Assembly (NCBI RefSeq): GCF_901000735.1
Contig: NC_081547.1
Span: forward strand, 26,399,382 to 26,463,381
Direction: 5' to 3'
From: Corylus avellana
Taxonomy: Eukaryota; Streptophyta; Magnoliopsida; Fagales; Betulaceae
DNA: 64,000 bases
Under the pieces are notes generated by a model. That model had not been told where the DNA came from. It saw only the letters and a list, made by a program, of their open reading frames with translations, and made no database searches. Positions 11,901 to 25,411 of the stretch are shown in pieces. Each line of letters starts with the position of its first letter. The first letter of the stretch is position 1. The translations under genes and the position numbers were made by a program.

Positions 11901-14097
11901 TGAATTGTATGGTACGAGATCACTTCGTGATCTCGGTTACTTTAATGATGAAAGAAAATGAAAGAGAGGGACAATCACAAAGTGCGTGAGCGAGAAAGAA
12001 AAAGCATTGGCCATTCCTTTCTGTTTTCCAGAATGTAGAAGGGTATATTCGTCCGAAGCATAACGTTTAAAAATTTTGATTACGCGGATAACGCGGACGA
12101 GGAGCGGGGTTTGATGGGGTAGGGTAGGTATCAGGAGTACTCGATTATAGCTGAACCTGAGAAAAATATTATTTTAAATTAATTATTAGAATTTTACCAT
12201 ATTTGTATTAATTATTTTTACGTCCCGGAGGAGTGACCATAAGCTACCCTTGACTTTTTTCTTTTCTTTTTTTTTAAAAGATATAATTGTAATTTTGTAT
12301 AATAAAAAATAAAAATATACATAATTTATACGAAATTTGATGAAAAATTGGACACTAAAGTACAAATATATAAATGTTTTTAATAGGATATTATTGGCAT
12401 AATGACCTTTTCCGTAAAAGACAGAAATGGGATGCCGACTTGGATTAAAAAATAAATAATACAACAACATAAATTTTTTTGAATTCAATTTATAAATTTG
12501 TCGTGTCTTTTGAGCTCGTGAAAGCAGATCTAAGAAACATACGTCAGTTTAATATACTGAATTTTCTTTTTTTAAAAAAAAAAAATCGATCAAACAAAAT
12601 TGAGAGGAAATTGCCATCATTTGTACAGCCCCTTTAGTTTTTGGTCAATTTAAATTTAGAATTCGTATACCTTTGGATTTCACACTCAATCCAGCCTAGA
12701 GAGCAAGTGACATGCCAAATGGGGACATGGGAAAAAGAAAATAAAGAGGGAAAAATTCAAAACGATTAGATCATGAATTGTGGGATCCATTCACTTTTTG
12801 TATATTTTTTATCCTACATCATGATTCCATAGCATTCATCCTAAATCATTTAGCTTTTCCCACCATTATAAGCATAACGACCTTAATTTTCAATTTGAGA
12901 TGTCCATAGTGGTGGTCAACTACCAAACTAACAAGGATTGTCTAGCTATGTTTGTTCTCTTTTTGTTGCATATTGAATGACGCTCTTTTATAATTACTAT
13001 TATAATTGTTATCTTTTTTGGTGTAACTATTAAGTTTCTCCGTTGTCGTAATAAACACTCGCTGGACTACTTAAAAAACCATCATATTCGACAGATTTTT
13101 TTTGGATTGTGGGTCAAACAATTATTGGATGGGGCCATTTGCTTGGGCCATTCCCAAATGTTGTTTAATTTTGTTTTGCACTATAATGTTTATACTAGAG
13201 TCTTAGTTGGAATACCTTAATCCTCCTTTTTGTAGTATTTTTTTTTCTTTTATTAATCCAATCTTAGTTATATATAGTATGAGCAAACTAACAATAAATG
13301 ATGGGAAAATAAAATAGAAAAAGTAAAAAACTCTAGATTGTATGAAAAATGAGAACTATATCATTTGTGCCGCATTAATTGGAAGTGTTATAATGAACTT
13401 TGTAAGAACAGTTGACCGCGTGTCAAAGTAATGATCAAAAGTATGTACAAGAATATAAAAATTTAGCAAAAGAGCTCCTTAAAATAGGTCAGTTTGAATA
13501 TTCCTTATTGTTAAGTCAATGTAAATCAAAGAAAATAATTTTGAAAAAAACAGAGATAGCACAAAAGTGAATGAGACGAAAAGTATCATTTTACCTAGTA
13601 TTTGTCGCCTTTTATAGCAAATTTGTCGTAACCTTCAAACCACGTGGCATGCTTTCATTAGAGACTACGAACCTAATACCATGCAGCTGCTCTCGAACTG
13701 ATTAGTTGATGGACCGGTTATTAGGACTACGAACCTATCTAATTTTGAAGAAGAATAAAGTGTTTTTTTTAAAAAAAAAAAAATTGAGACGGAGAAAATT
13801 CTTATAATTTAGTCTATTAAATTAATATATATTTTTGAAAAATTAAAAATATATGTAGTTGAACATTTTTATTTAGACCCAATTAAAATAAATAAAATTG
13901 TCAAAGGTAACTGTTAATAAACTCTCCAAAGAAACACACAGCCTAATGGAAACGGTATCGTTTCCCCATGCCTTCCCTTGTGGGCCTTATCCCCAACTCA
14001 GTTCTTTTTTTTTCCTAATCCAAACGCAGTACTTGAACCTTCCCCTTTTACTTATTTTGCAAGAGAGAAGTTCTTTCCTTTCTTTCTCAAATTAGAA
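11901..14097. other. Intergenic region between divergent genes
   Basis: AT-rich DNA separating the minus-strand coiled-coil gene from the plus-strand MAEA gene. A G-box/ABRE core CACGTGGC occurs near 13642-13650. No open reading frame with recognisable content and no bounded transposon were found. Confidence 0.45.
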
Positions 14098-16083
14098 ATG
14101 GATTCTCTTCCCAACGGAACGGCGACCACCACCACGGCCACTCCGGCGGCCCCTACAGCTCCGGCTCCGGCCCCACCGTCTTCGAGGCTGGTCCACCTGG
14201 CTGAGTCCCTGAAGCTGGAGCACCAGTTCTTGCGGGTCCCATTCGAGCACTACAAGAAGACGATCCGAGCCAACCACCGCGTCGTCGAGAAGGAGGTATC
14301 CGCCGTGATCTGTGGCGTTTCCGAGGCCGCCGATTCAGATGTCTCCAACGACGACGCCGTTCACCACCTCAGCTCTCTCGTGTCCCGACTCCAAGGGCTC
14401 AAAAGGAAGGTACGAATTAGGATCCCTAGTTTTTCGCTTTGGTTGGTTAGCGAGTGGTCGGAAATGTAAATTCCGGCTCAACTGAGGTCAGATTTATGTA
14501 CTGGCTTTGTTTGTAAGTAGATTTTCATAGTTTTGAAGACCAAAATAGTTGAATTTTAAGATTATTAGATGAGAGACTAAAGTTTGTCTTCATGTTATTG
14601 GAAAGACTTGGAATTGGATTTGGATAGTCACTTTTGAGTGATCAAATTGTGAAACTTCATTGCTATGATTATGTATGAAGCTCAAATTTAACGAATGTTA
14701 TGATTTGAATAGTGGAAGAATTTAATCTTTTGAAGTTCTTATGTACTGATTATGATCGCCTATTTGATTTGTTAAGTTGGAAGAAGGAAGTCGTACAGAG
14801 AACTTGCAAGCACAGAGGTGTCGGGCTCGGCTTGATCATTTGGAGTCGGCAGATGCCGAGAATTTGTCGGATTGGAATAATATGCGCTTGAAGCGGATTC
14901 TTGTGGACTACATGTTGCGAATGTCGTATTATGACACCGCAGCAAAGCTAGCTGAAAGCAGCAATATACAGGTAGTGTTGCTTGCTTGTCTCAGATTGTT
15001 CGGGTTCTGGTGTATTATTGGTGTAGTTTTCTTTCTCCATTAATTGTAGAATTATCAATGGATTTCTTCTTGAGGCCTTATTTATGCTTATTTCTGTAAC
15101 TGGGCTTGTAGGACTTGTAAGAATATATATACTTAAAAGAAAAAAAGAGTAAAAGATTGTTTTTAAGAAAATTCTGTGAATTAGAACAATATGCACCTCT
15201 TTATCATTTACAGGGTTAGGACTCTCCTGCTGCTCATAAAACACGGGCTATTTCTTATTAAAGTTCATGAAGTAAAATGTCTAAATCACCTAGGTCAGTG
15301 TTCGCAAGCATATTTTCGCCCATGGAGTTTGAAAAAGTGAAAGAAAAAAATATATATATATCGAATTTCTTTTATATAGGGGAATGCCATTTGATGACTA
15401 TATAACATGGTTAGTTGAGTGAAAGAAACAGCTTATGAGCTCATCATTGAATAAATTGAGCCTCATTTCCTACGTAGAAGACTTGAGAAGAAGAAACTTT
15501 TCCACCCTAAAAAATATTAACTAATCATCCGAGCTTGAAGCAGGCTCGATACATGCATACATATGTATATCACCATGGTTTGAATGCATTACCATAATGA
15601 AGGGAAAAAAAAAAAATTGGTTACATGCTCAGGCACCCTATGTTTATTCCCTTTTTGCTTTCTTCAGAAGGCCTGTCAAGGTGCACCTGGATGCAATTAG
15701 TGCTTTCTATATTATTTTTAGGAAATGACACGTTACAGTTTTGTTGTACACATTGTCATTTCTGTGGTATTCTCACAACCATTACATCTGCTGGTGATTG
15801 ATTTTCATTTCCCAGGATCTTGTGGATATTGATGTATTCCAAGAAGCGAAAAAGGTAATTGATGCTCTTCAGAATAAGGAGGTAGCTCCTGCCCTAGTCT
15901 GGTGTACTGATAACAAGTCAAGGTTGAAGAAGTCCAAGGTATATGCTATTATATTGGCTTTCATTACTACTGGTGGATAAGTGAGTTTGCTAAGACAGTT
16001 AATTTCTCTGTTTGTGAAGAAAAAAACTTCTGTGATTAGTTAGATTGCTAATTACTGAAATATATATTTAATAGGAATTATTT

Positions 16084-16114
<31 letters not shown>

Positions 16115-19100
16115 ATAGGAATAATAGGACTTCTCTGTCTCACCCAATATCTTCGTCTTTTATGCTTCTTCCTTTTGTTCACTGTAGCTGAAAGTTTTCC
16201 TTTGCTAGTCTGTTTAATTTCCACTCTTTGTACCTATACTTGAGATTGTTCTGTGTAGTCTGTTGAAGGTTATGTTTCAGCATAATAAGACAAGTTTTTC
16301 TATGAGCGGGCTGTTTTGAATCTTAGCTTGTCTTCATGCTCAACATTTTTGCGAACTTTTTCTATCCTTTTTGTAGCAAGTTCTTTTTACTTCGTGTTTA
16401 TTGTGAAATCTTCATATACTCTTTCATGTAATATCTTATTTTGGCTTTTGAGAGGCTTGTAGCTTGAGTAGTGTTCATGCATTTCACTGTGACATCTTAA
16501 ACTTGCATTTCTTCAAATATAGTGAGTGAAAATTTCTTGTGAAGTGGAGGAGGAGAATATGCGAAGGATTATACTTCTTGTGTACCTGGGTTGCGCTTTA
16601 CGCTTTTAATGACATTTCGATTACTTATCAAAAAATATTTTCATCAATGATGAAAATCTCATCATTCACTGATAAAAATCTGGTGCTTCTGCAAGTATTA
16701 TGATTTTTTTAAATTCCACCTTTACCAGTCATCAAGTGGTATTCATAATATAGTTTCAATACTGAAGAAGGTGGGTAATTTGTCACTTTCTGCTAGTTGG
16801 ACATAGCTTAGGAAGTTGGTGTTCTAAACATCCATTTCTTATATATTTTATGTACTAAAAATAGTAGGACTTCCAACATTCACTTCTGATATGATGGTTG
16901 TTGAAATTCATCGATTAGAGTAGGCGTTCTGAACTATGTCCTTTCAGAATTTAGGTAAAAGTAGAACTTTCATTATTATGTCCGTTCTCCTTACTAAAAA
17001 TGCAGTTACTACATTCAAAGTTTTGTCAGTTTGTTTAATAATGAATGCTTATAATGATGACAGAGCAAATTTGAATTCCAGCTGAGACTTCAAGAGTTCA
17101 TAGAGTTGGTACGAGCAGAAAACAATTTGCGAGCTATAACATATGCTCGGAAGTACCTCGCACCATGGGGTGCCACCCATATGAAAGAATTGCAGAGGGT
17201 TATGGCAACACTGGCTTTTAGAAGTAATACCGAATGTACTACATACAAGGTGAATCTGGTGTCTTTTGGTCTGAATAATGTTTTGTGCATTACTGTAATG
17301 GATGTACTTCTTTGATACATAATACATTAAAATGTTGGCAGCACTATCATTTTTTTATTTGGTTTCTTTTCCTTTGACATTGAAACACATTGCGATGCCG
17401 TTTTGCTTGGATTGAAGATACAGATGAATTGTGTAAATGAAAAGACTACAAATAAATAGCTAATGACTAACCTTTATTCCTGTCTCTTTGTGTTTTGAAG
17501 ATAGAGGTATCTTCAATTTTGTTTAACCTAGTGATGCAGCCATGGAAGGAAGCTCTTTCTGCCTTTGGAGTGATTTTTCAGTTTTGGCAGCTTAAGAGCT
17601 TTTGTGTAATGGCATCATAGGACGTCTGACTGAAACCAGAGCTATGTGTCTTAGGGTTAAAATAGTTATTATGTTGAGTATTAATTTTTGAGTAATGGAC
17701 ATTTCTATGTGCAGGTTCAGATCTGGAATTTCATAAAAATCATGCAAATAAGTTTATTTTTAGATTTATTTTTATTAATTATGGCCGGTCTAGATTATTC
17801 TAGAATTTTTTAATAGTATTAGGAATCTTTTATTGGGTTTTCTTAGACGTTTAATTTACTAGTCAATCTTAAAGCTTCTAGTACAAGAAAGAGTTCTTAT
17901 ATATTTGTTTTCAGATGTATTTAAAGAGTTCTGAGAGTTTGGTTAGTGGAATACTAGTGATTTGAGTTTTGAGACAAGAACGCCACACACACAGATATAT
18001 ATATATTTTTTTTTCTTTTTCTTTGTCTAAATGTATTCAAAGAATTCAGAGAGTTTGATTAATGGAATAGAGTGACTTTAGTTTTGAGACAAATATGATA
18101 GCACAGGAGGTCATGCAGGAAGGATCACCCTTAGGATTAATTTGAGTGAGTGGCAGGAATTTGTTGGGCTCAATGGCTCCATGGAGTACAGTGTTGTTTT
18201 GAACAACTGATAGCACTTATTGACATTCAAAATCTTAACTTAAGACTTATTTGACTTCTGAACAAATCTGTTACCAGAATTTTGACGTGTGATTTCTTTG
18301 TGTTTTTAAATAATTATTTATATTTGGTTTGGTATGTGTGATGCTTTGCCTCAATCTGCTTTTGGGAGCTGATATTAACTTAAGACTTATGCACATGATT
18401 GATTTCCATTCTTCTTCTGTTTTTTTTTTTTTTTTGGCAGGTTTTATTTGAATCAAAACAATGGGATTTCCTGGTGGACCAATTTAAACAGGAATTCTGC
18501 AAGTTATATGGCATGACGCTTGAACCTTTGCTAAACATTTATCTGCAAGCTGGATTGTCTGCTCTAAAAACTCCGTATCCATAAATGTCCAATATAAGTT
18601 TGCTTTTTGTCTGCAGCTACCTAACAAGCATCTATTAACTTCAGCGTCATAATATTTAGAGTACGATTCTCAAAGTTTATTCTAATGGTCAGGACTGTAC
18701 AGAAACACCCTGGTTTTTCTACATAGACTGCACAATAAACATCAAAACCAAGGACAAAACAACCAGCACATTATACCTGGAGATAGATTTATTTGCAGTA
18801 AAAGATGATGGGATAATCAAAATGATCTGATTAACCAACAATGAAGCTTTTTTACCTCCTGGTATTTGGGTACCTTCCTTTCACCTTTTGCAGGTGTATT
18901 TAGATTTGTTTTTTGGCCTTGACATGATTCAGATACTGTTATGAAGATGATTGCACCAAGGAAGACCCTCTATCGCAAGAAAGTTTCCGGAAACTAGCAT
19001 TGCCATTACCATACTCTAAGCAGCATCATTCAAAGCTTGTTTGCTATATAACTAAAGAGCTAATGGACACAGAGAACCCTCCACAAGTTTTGCCTAATGG

Positions 19101-19301
19101 CTACGTCTATAGCGCCAAGGTTCGCGTTATTCTTGTTGTAAGTAAGCAACTATTTTTACTTTACTATTCTGGCTTATTATTCCCTCTTTGGCTTGGCAGG
19201 CTCTCAAAGAAATGGCCAAGAAGAATAATGATAAAATCACCTGTCCGAGGACAGGTTTGGTCTGCAACTACTCCGAGCTGGTTAAGGCATATATATCTTA
19301 A
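14098..19301 (+). CDS. MAEA: MAEA/GID9-type subunit of the CTLH (GID) E3 ubiquitin ligase, 412 aa
   Basis: Seven exons join in frame with GT-AG borders: 14098-14409, 14777-14971, 15816-15938, 17064-17249, 18441-18574, 18933-19119, 19200-19301. After an Ala/Pro/Thr-rich start come a helical region, a LisH motif (about residues 137-168, MRLKRILVDYMLRMSYYDTA), a CTLH/CRA region (about 170-330, EAKKVIDALQNKEVAPALVW..FIELVRAENNLRAITYARKYL) and a C-terminal degenerate RING of the Gid type (LVCYITKELM..LPNGYVYS..ITCPRTGLVCNYSEL). Such proteins form the heterodimeric catalytic RING pair with the RMND5/GID2 partner in a nuclear/cytosolic ligase. Length matches the family. The ATG at 14098 is the first in frame after the pyrimidine-rich leader and gives MDSLPNGT.. 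Intron 4 contains a local duplication. From memory it corresponds to At3g55070, next to a coiled-coil and a SET gene as here. Confidence 0.95.
16555..16640 (+). mobile_element. LINE 3'-end fragment in a MAEA intron
   Basis: The stretch reads ..ATACTTCTTGTGTACCTGGG TTGCGCTTTACGCTTTTAATGACAT..ACTTATCAAAAAA, the same 3'-terminal sequence that ends the zf-RVT LINE fragment at 29425-30000 and the 59460-59545 tail. It lies in the intron between exons 3 and 4. Its 5' edge is not defined. Confidence 0.6.
17905..18092 (+). repeat. Local tandem duplication in a MAEA intron
   Basis: Two imperfect copies about 118 bases apart share AGATGTATTTAAAGAGTTC / AAATGTATTCAAAGAATTC, then AGAGTTTG, TTA.TGGAATA and TTTTGAGACAA. 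Between them is a short CA run and an AT run. The duplication is intronic and probably neutral. Confidence 0.6.
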
Positions 19302-21012
19302 GTCTACATTCTACATATTCAGGCCTGTGCTGAATCAAATTCTTCAAAGGGGAAAATAAGAAAGAGAAAAAAGAAAAGAAAAATCTTGCACCTGTATCTG
19401 TGGCTGTTGCTGTTTACTTCATCTTCTGTAGATACACCTCTTTTCTTTTAGACCACCGCGAATTCGTTTTAGAAATTCACTGATGCCTTTACTTGGCTCA
19501 TGTGTTGGAGACTTGAACATGTATATATGCATAAAATAAAAAACTTGCAGTTTCACTTCAAATGTTAAGAAATAGTATATATAAAAATGAAGCAGATTCG
19601 GCAATTTTAAACTGATTTGGTAATTCATGAGCTTTGCCTTCGGAATGATATTGGCTTGCATGCATGTAGCCATGTAGGTGAGGTGACGGCCATTTGTTTC
19701 AATGAGAGCAAGTGTACTCTGGACCCCCAATAATAGTGTATGCTTTTTAAACCAGTTCCTTTTTTTATTAAAAAAAAAAAAAAATTCCAGTGAGAAGAGA
19801 GAATGGTATGACAAGTAGCCAATAATTTTTATCCATTGAAGCTGCGTGCTAAGCATTGGTAGCTCATCAAGCATGACCTTTTTATAATGAAAATGCAAGC
19901 TCACTACCTATGCTTGGCACACCATATGGAGCTCAAGCATTTGATGCTCTTAAGTTTGACGGCATGCTGGTGGTGATTACGCTGCTGTGATACCAAAATA
20001 ACAATATTCCTATGTTTCCAACAGAATTTCTTGAGCAAACATTCATCTAATCTATTTCTTGACAGGGTTGGCTTAAACACAACCATATCAATCATGTAGA
20101 AGATTTATTGTTTTTTAAACGATTATTAGCATAATAAGAACACCAGCGCAATCTCATAGGCTTTGCAGCTCCATCGTCTGACAGCCTCCAAAGCTGCATA
20201 TAATCTTTAAGAACACTAGCAGTAACTTTCTTTAAAGCATAAAATTACTTTTGCTTCTCTATAAAAATATATTTTACAATAAATTCTATTACCTTTCCCT
20301 ATATCATTAAAATATTATTTTTCTACAAAATACAAGTTTCCTGCCTACTTTCACTTTTTTTATAAAATTTCAAACACAATTCTCAATTAAAGACAAAAAG
20401 ATAAAGAAAAAAGAGAAGAGAAAAGAAAAATGTTTATATTAAAATAATGTATAAATAACCACTTTTAATTTCCTACAAATTAAAAAACACTTTAACAACC
20501 TCTAATGTTGGTTAAATATAAGGAATCTAACGTGCATAAATAAAGAAAGAAATAGCATATAAGACATCTAAAAATAGATTCCATCATTTACCGTAGACTC
20601 AATCCTGTACTACAGAGAACCCATCACATTCATCAGACAAATGATTTATAATGATGGGTTTGGAACATTTAACCGAGGATAACTTCCATACGACACCGCT
20701 GCAGTTAAAATGGTTTCGATTGCACCGCTAAAAACTAATTCGATCAATAAAAGTCACCGGTAATGATATGTATAAAATCATAATTCGACAGAAAAAGCAA
20801 CCTCAAAAGAATCCCAGGTCGTCCTGATGGCACGTGTTCGTTAAATTAACTAAAAGGTTCAGTTTAGATCACTGGAACTATTCCACATTGGCACTTCTGC
20901 CCATACAAAGTTCAGAAAATCTTAAAACAGCTATAGAAAAATTATCCATACAAAGCAGAAAAAACCTTTCGCAAACACAGGTTTTAAGTTGACTTGTCAC
21001 TTGGCTCTGCTT
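19302..21012. other. Convergent intergenic region and 3'UTRs of MAEA and RS2Z genes
   Basis: Both flanking genes are transcribed into this interval. A-rich signals near 19525-19540 (AAAATAAAAAAC) could serve MAEA. The minus-strand RS2Z 3'UTR probably occupies 20640-21012. The 161-codon minus-strand open frame at 19419-19904 has no recognisable domain and contains homopolymers, so it is not called. Confidence 0.45.
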
Positions 21013-23899
21013 TTAGTTTGACTCGCTGCCTCTTGGAGAACCATGATTTTCATCATCATCAACAGGGCTCCTGTCATCCCTACGGACAGGACTAGGGCTG
21101 CGACTGTTGCCATTTTCTTCACCAGGGCTCCTATAACTCCTATCACGGGGACCCTCTCCATCAGCATCATCAATAGGACTTCTGCTCTTTCGCCTGGGAC
21201 TCCCACTGTAATCGGACCCATTGGGCTGCCTGCCATCCCTTGGGGATGGGCTACCTCTCTCTTGTGGGCTCCCCTCATTGGGTGAAAGGCTACGCTTCCT
21301 CCCTTTAGATGGTGGTGGTGAACTCCTGTTCCGCTTAGGGCTTCGGCTGTCGCGGGGGCTCCTTGATCTTCTCTCAGCCCGCTCAAGGCTTCTCTCTCTC
21401 TTCAAAGGTGATCTAGATCGACTGTAAGGAATGAAATTTAAAACCCACAATGAATAACTGAAATAAGGGAGGACATTATTCTGTAACAATAAAAATGGAA
21501 TTCAATAATCAAACTATTTTTTGAGGTTCCTTCTAAACAAAGCAAATAAAATAATAAATCTAAGTTTCACTATTTTGTCACCAGATACTTGCATGTGACC
21601 TAAACCAATGCGTCTCCAAATATAAATGTATGCATTCTAAAACCTTATAACTGCCTCATATACTGATGTAACCAATCGATAAAATGTTCATTTATGATGT
21701 CGGTTGAGACGGTACCCCAAAAAAAAAAAAAATCTAGGCTGTACATTGAGGCCAAAATCTCATAACAAGGATGACAACAAACATACCTGTAACTACGGTC
21801 CCTGCTGTAACTACGACTTCTCCCATGTCGAGGACTAAGTGATCTTGAGTAACTCCGGCCCCTTCAGATCCATAAAATTTCTTGCTCAATAACTCAAGAT
21901 ATATAGAAGAGTTTAAAAGGAATAAAGCCTTTTTGAGAGAGCGAAAGTACCTGAGTTTCTTAGGACTATTCTTACAATTCCTTTCAATGTGGCCACGCTC
22001 CCCACAGCGATAACACTTGTTCTTCCAGTCCCCAGCCTTGCAATCTCGAGCCCAGTGGCCATCAATTCCACAATTAAAGCAGCGCCCTGATCCAGGAGGA
22101 GGACCTCTTCCAAGATACTCACGAGATCCACCAGGACCCCGTGGCCCCTAAATGAAAGTCAAATTAGATTTAGCACAGTTTACTTCTACCTTTAACAATC
22201 TCCCTTCAATATCTTGAAAAAAATAATGCAGCAAACACCAACAAAGCCACCAACAATTTCTTTTAAGAAAAAGAGATCTCGAATAGGCAGGTTAGATAAG
22301 AAAAGTGAAAACATTACCTTGTTCTGGCTAATTCAATCATTTATTTGCCACAATTTTCATATACACCACCATTTATTCATCAAAAAACTTGGTTACCCCT
22401 TTAAATCTGCAAACCTACCATGAGGGTGCAGGCCAAGAAATGAAGCAACTAGCTGGAACCACTATCCTACACACATGACCTTTACTAGAATTTAAAAGAG
22501 AGACCCAAATGATAAACCACGAAATCTAGATGACGAGGTGCAAAAACAATCAAATCATGTAAGTTAAAGAGACATTAAGGTAAACGCTGGACTTTTACAT
22601 GGATCAAAATAATAAACTGCATGAAATTACTTGAATGTGAGGTAATCATTCACAATTTTTACCAAAAGCGAGAACCTATGACGCGGAGCAGAAAGTCAAA
22701 TACTACCATAAACTGCATGCCTCCAAAATAACACCATTAAAAAAAGTCTTACCAAGAGAAAACTAGAGAATATACCCAAGCAACATATACAAATATCATG
22801 AAAAATAAATTCCATTAACTTACCCCTTTGGCAAATTCTACAATGACACGGCTTCCATCAACATCCCGTCCATTCAGACCATATATTGCATCTTCGGCAT
22901 CTCGAGGGTCACTGAACTCCTGGGATCAGCAGCCATAGAAAGGAAGAACAAAGAGAAGATCATACTTGCAAAGCATGCATAAATATGAATGAACCACATT
23001 ATGTGATACAAAATATATGGGAGAAGAGGGAGAGAGAGAGAGAGAGAGAGAGATAGCAGAGCAAAGTATGGAAGTACATACAACAAAGGCGAAGTCGCGC
23101 TTCATATCCACATCGCGTACTCTGCGTAAACGGGTTCCAGAAACAGTAAGGCCATCAAGACACAAGTATCGAAGGGTGGACACTTCGCCCCTCACAGATG
23201 AACTAAACACCACTTTGAGTTTGTTGCCATTTCCATAAAAACACGCAATAACATTATAGAAAGACTCGCCAAATCCACCAAGGGTCACCCTCTCACCATA
23301 GACCTCCAGGTTAGGCAAAAGCCAAGAAACCTTCAAGAAGATCATTGAGTTAAACCACACAAGACACGTGGAGGGGTGCAACGTTCTCACACAGATATTA
23401 AAATGAATATTTAAATGTCAAGCACAAAAGGGCTTGGCAAATTCCTCATTTTCTCCCACACCCAGCAACCCATGACCCTACGTCCACGACCATCATTAAC
23501 CCAGAAGAAATTAAAAACTACAACAAATAACCACAAAGAGAAATGAGTTTCGTTCACAACACATTGCATGAGGGTAATTCAAACAGCATATTCATCCATA
23601 ATTTCTCAATGATTGAGACAGAGATAGTAACACATAAAGGTAAGTCAAAAGTTCAACATGTTATTGGAGACGCTAGATTAATGCAAGTGTTAGAACTTGG
23701 TACTTCTCTAGTCGATGCAAGGAACTCATACTACTGTAACCAATACAATAGGACTCCCGCAAGCATAACCAAAGGCAGGTCTTTTTTGTTACCTTCCGTA
23801 TCTGCTAAAGAGGTCGTCAAGATCACGCGACCTCGTCCGCGATGACAAGCGACCGACATAGAGACGCGTTCCGCCATACCGGTCATCATATCTAGGCAT
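21013..23899 (-). CDS. RS2Z33: RS2Z32/RS2Z33-type SR splicing factor with two zinc knuckles, 307 aa
   Basis: Minus-strand exons 23899-23793, 23121-23082, 22919-22824, 22147-21951, 21861-21787 and 21421-21013 join in frame with GT-AG borders. The protein begins [20 protein letters not shown] and has an RRM (about residues 11-81, RNP2 LYVGRL, RNP1 KRDFAFVEF), two CCHC zinc knuckles (Cys104/107-His112-Cys117 and Cys126/129-His134-Cys139), then an RS domain ([19 protein letters not shown]) and an acidic SP-rich tail ([20 protein letters not shown]). One RRM plus two knuckles plus RS and SP tail is the plant-specific RS2Z subfamily; these nuclear proteins act in constitutive and alternative pre-mRNA splicing. 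Two introns interrupt the RRM, one of 671 bases. Family members are known to undergo regulated alternative splicing of RRM introns. Whether it is RS2Z32 or RS2Z33 cannot be settled. Confidence 0.95.
23026..23053. repeat. GA microsatellite in an RS2Z intron
   Basis: Interrupted GAGAGG then about ten GA units at 23031-23052, i.e. CT-rich on the transcribed strand, in the intron between exons 2 and 3, about 30-50 bases downstream of the exon 2 donor. A pyrimidine tract here could influence splice choice. Confidence 0.8.
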
Positions 23900-24440
23900 T
23901 TTACCTACAGTAAATGAATTAGCTCATAGAACCAGACGAACCACCATAAATACAGAAGGTATATACACAGACAACTACAAACATGGAAAAATATTATAAA
24001 AATACATATAATATGCCACAAATTTACTTCATTTACTCTATCTTTTCAGCAAAATATGAAATGACATTGCAGCTTCGAAGGTACCAATAAAAAAACAGCT
24101 CAATGACAAAGTAAACAGGATATAGCAGAACCAATACACTGTTGGAATTCAAAAAATTAGAAATGAAAGCAATTCATTTTTCACATAATCGCAAAATAAA
24201 ATTTTGGGGGAAAAAGCAGATCCACAAAATTCATTTTACTTTTAGACAAATCACTGTGTAATTCGTGAAATGGAATTCCGATCCAATCGAAGAAGAATAA
24301 GAGAGGGAAGAGGGAAAAACCGCTTTGAGATACAAGCCCTAGCTCAGAGAAAGAAGAAAGGCTCAGCGGCGTACCTGAAGAGAGCGAAGATTCAGAACCC
24401 TAGATTTGTCTCGATGAAGAGGAAAAGAGAGAGAGAGAGA
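23900..24440 (-). promoter_or_regulatory. RS2Z 5'UTR with leader intron
   Basis: On the minus strand a leader exon ends in CGCTCTCTTCAG|GTACGCC (donor near 24374), and an acceptor ATTTACTGTAG sits about 10-20 bases before the ATG at 23899. A leader intron of roughly 450 bases is therefore likely, a common arrangement in SR genes. Confidence 0.55.
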
Positions 24441-24460
24441 AAGATTTTTTTCTCTCTCCG

Positions 24461-24469
24461 TATTTATAG
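24461..24469 (-). promoter_or_regulatory. TATA box of the RS2Z gene
   Basis: CTATAAATA on the minus strand, followed after about 10-30 bases by a CT-rich tract (24421-24460). A start near 24435 would precede the inferred leader exon. Confidence 0.6.
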
Positions 24470-24637
24470 TGAAAAGGGTTGCGGATAAGTCTGGCCTTCA
24501 TGCAGTAAAAGGCTAAAAGCCCCGTTTATTGCTTGAAATTACTAAAAAGTCTGAGTCAATAGAAGAAGAAGAAAAGAAAAAAGAAAAAAGACTCATTTGA
24601 GTTATTCTATTGATACTACAATATTTAGATAATTTAT

Positions 24638-24778
24638 AGGAAATGCTAAGTTGTCTCTTAGTGAATATTATTTTCTAGAAATTATATGAGAGAAATAAGA
24701 GTCAATGTATTTTTTGTTTTTTTTTAAAAAAAAAAAATAATATCTACTATAAACTAGGAAGAGACTAGCATTCCCCTT
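24638..24778. mobile_element. Probable small MITE
   Basis: Terminal GGAAATGCTAAGTTGTCTCTTAGT at the left faces GACTAGCATTCCCC at the right, whose complement GGGGAATGCTAGTC.CTTCCTAGT matches with gaps. The interior is AT-rich. No clear target-site duplication, so edges are approximate. Confidence 0.5.
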
Positions 24779-24931
24779 AAAGCAAAAAAATTAACTTATC
24801 AATTTAATTAGTGAATGACTGATTTGTCAACTATACATTACTTTTTTTTTTATTAAATTGATAATCTACCAAATCAATTTGTAATTAAATTGACTAGTTA
24901 CTCATAATTGGTTAAAAAAAAAAAAACTTTT

Positions 24932-25365
24932 TAGCCCCATTTAGTTTGTAGAATAAACCTTTTGGAATTGAATGGATATTCTTAGGAATAATTATTATCG
25001 TGAGAATGACTAATTCTAGGAATAACTATTCCTTAAGAAATAGAATATAATTTTCAAAGACACTAATATTATTATTTTTTTATTTTAAACTTAAAAACAT
25101 AAAATAAAAACATAAAAAATAAAGTCAGTGGCCACGGCCGCCCCAATTGCTCATCGGGAGTAGCCAAGCCACCCTAGATTTGCTTCATGGGTGGCAGCGC
25201 ACCACCCCGAAGCTCCTCTGGGGTGGCTATGGCCACCTCGAGGGCCATTGGGGGTGCCCACGGCTAAGGGTGAAAATTTAGAACTGCTATAACTGCTAAT
25301 CGCATTAACCGCTAATCGCTTTTGAAAGCGGTTATTGATTTTTTGAAAATTGCTAACCGCTAACC

Positions 25366-25411
<46 letters not shown>

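Noticed and set aside
19419..19904. 161-codon minus-strand open frame downstream of MAEA
   Set aside because: No domain, contains homopolymer-encoded runs, and lies in the 3' region of MAEA.
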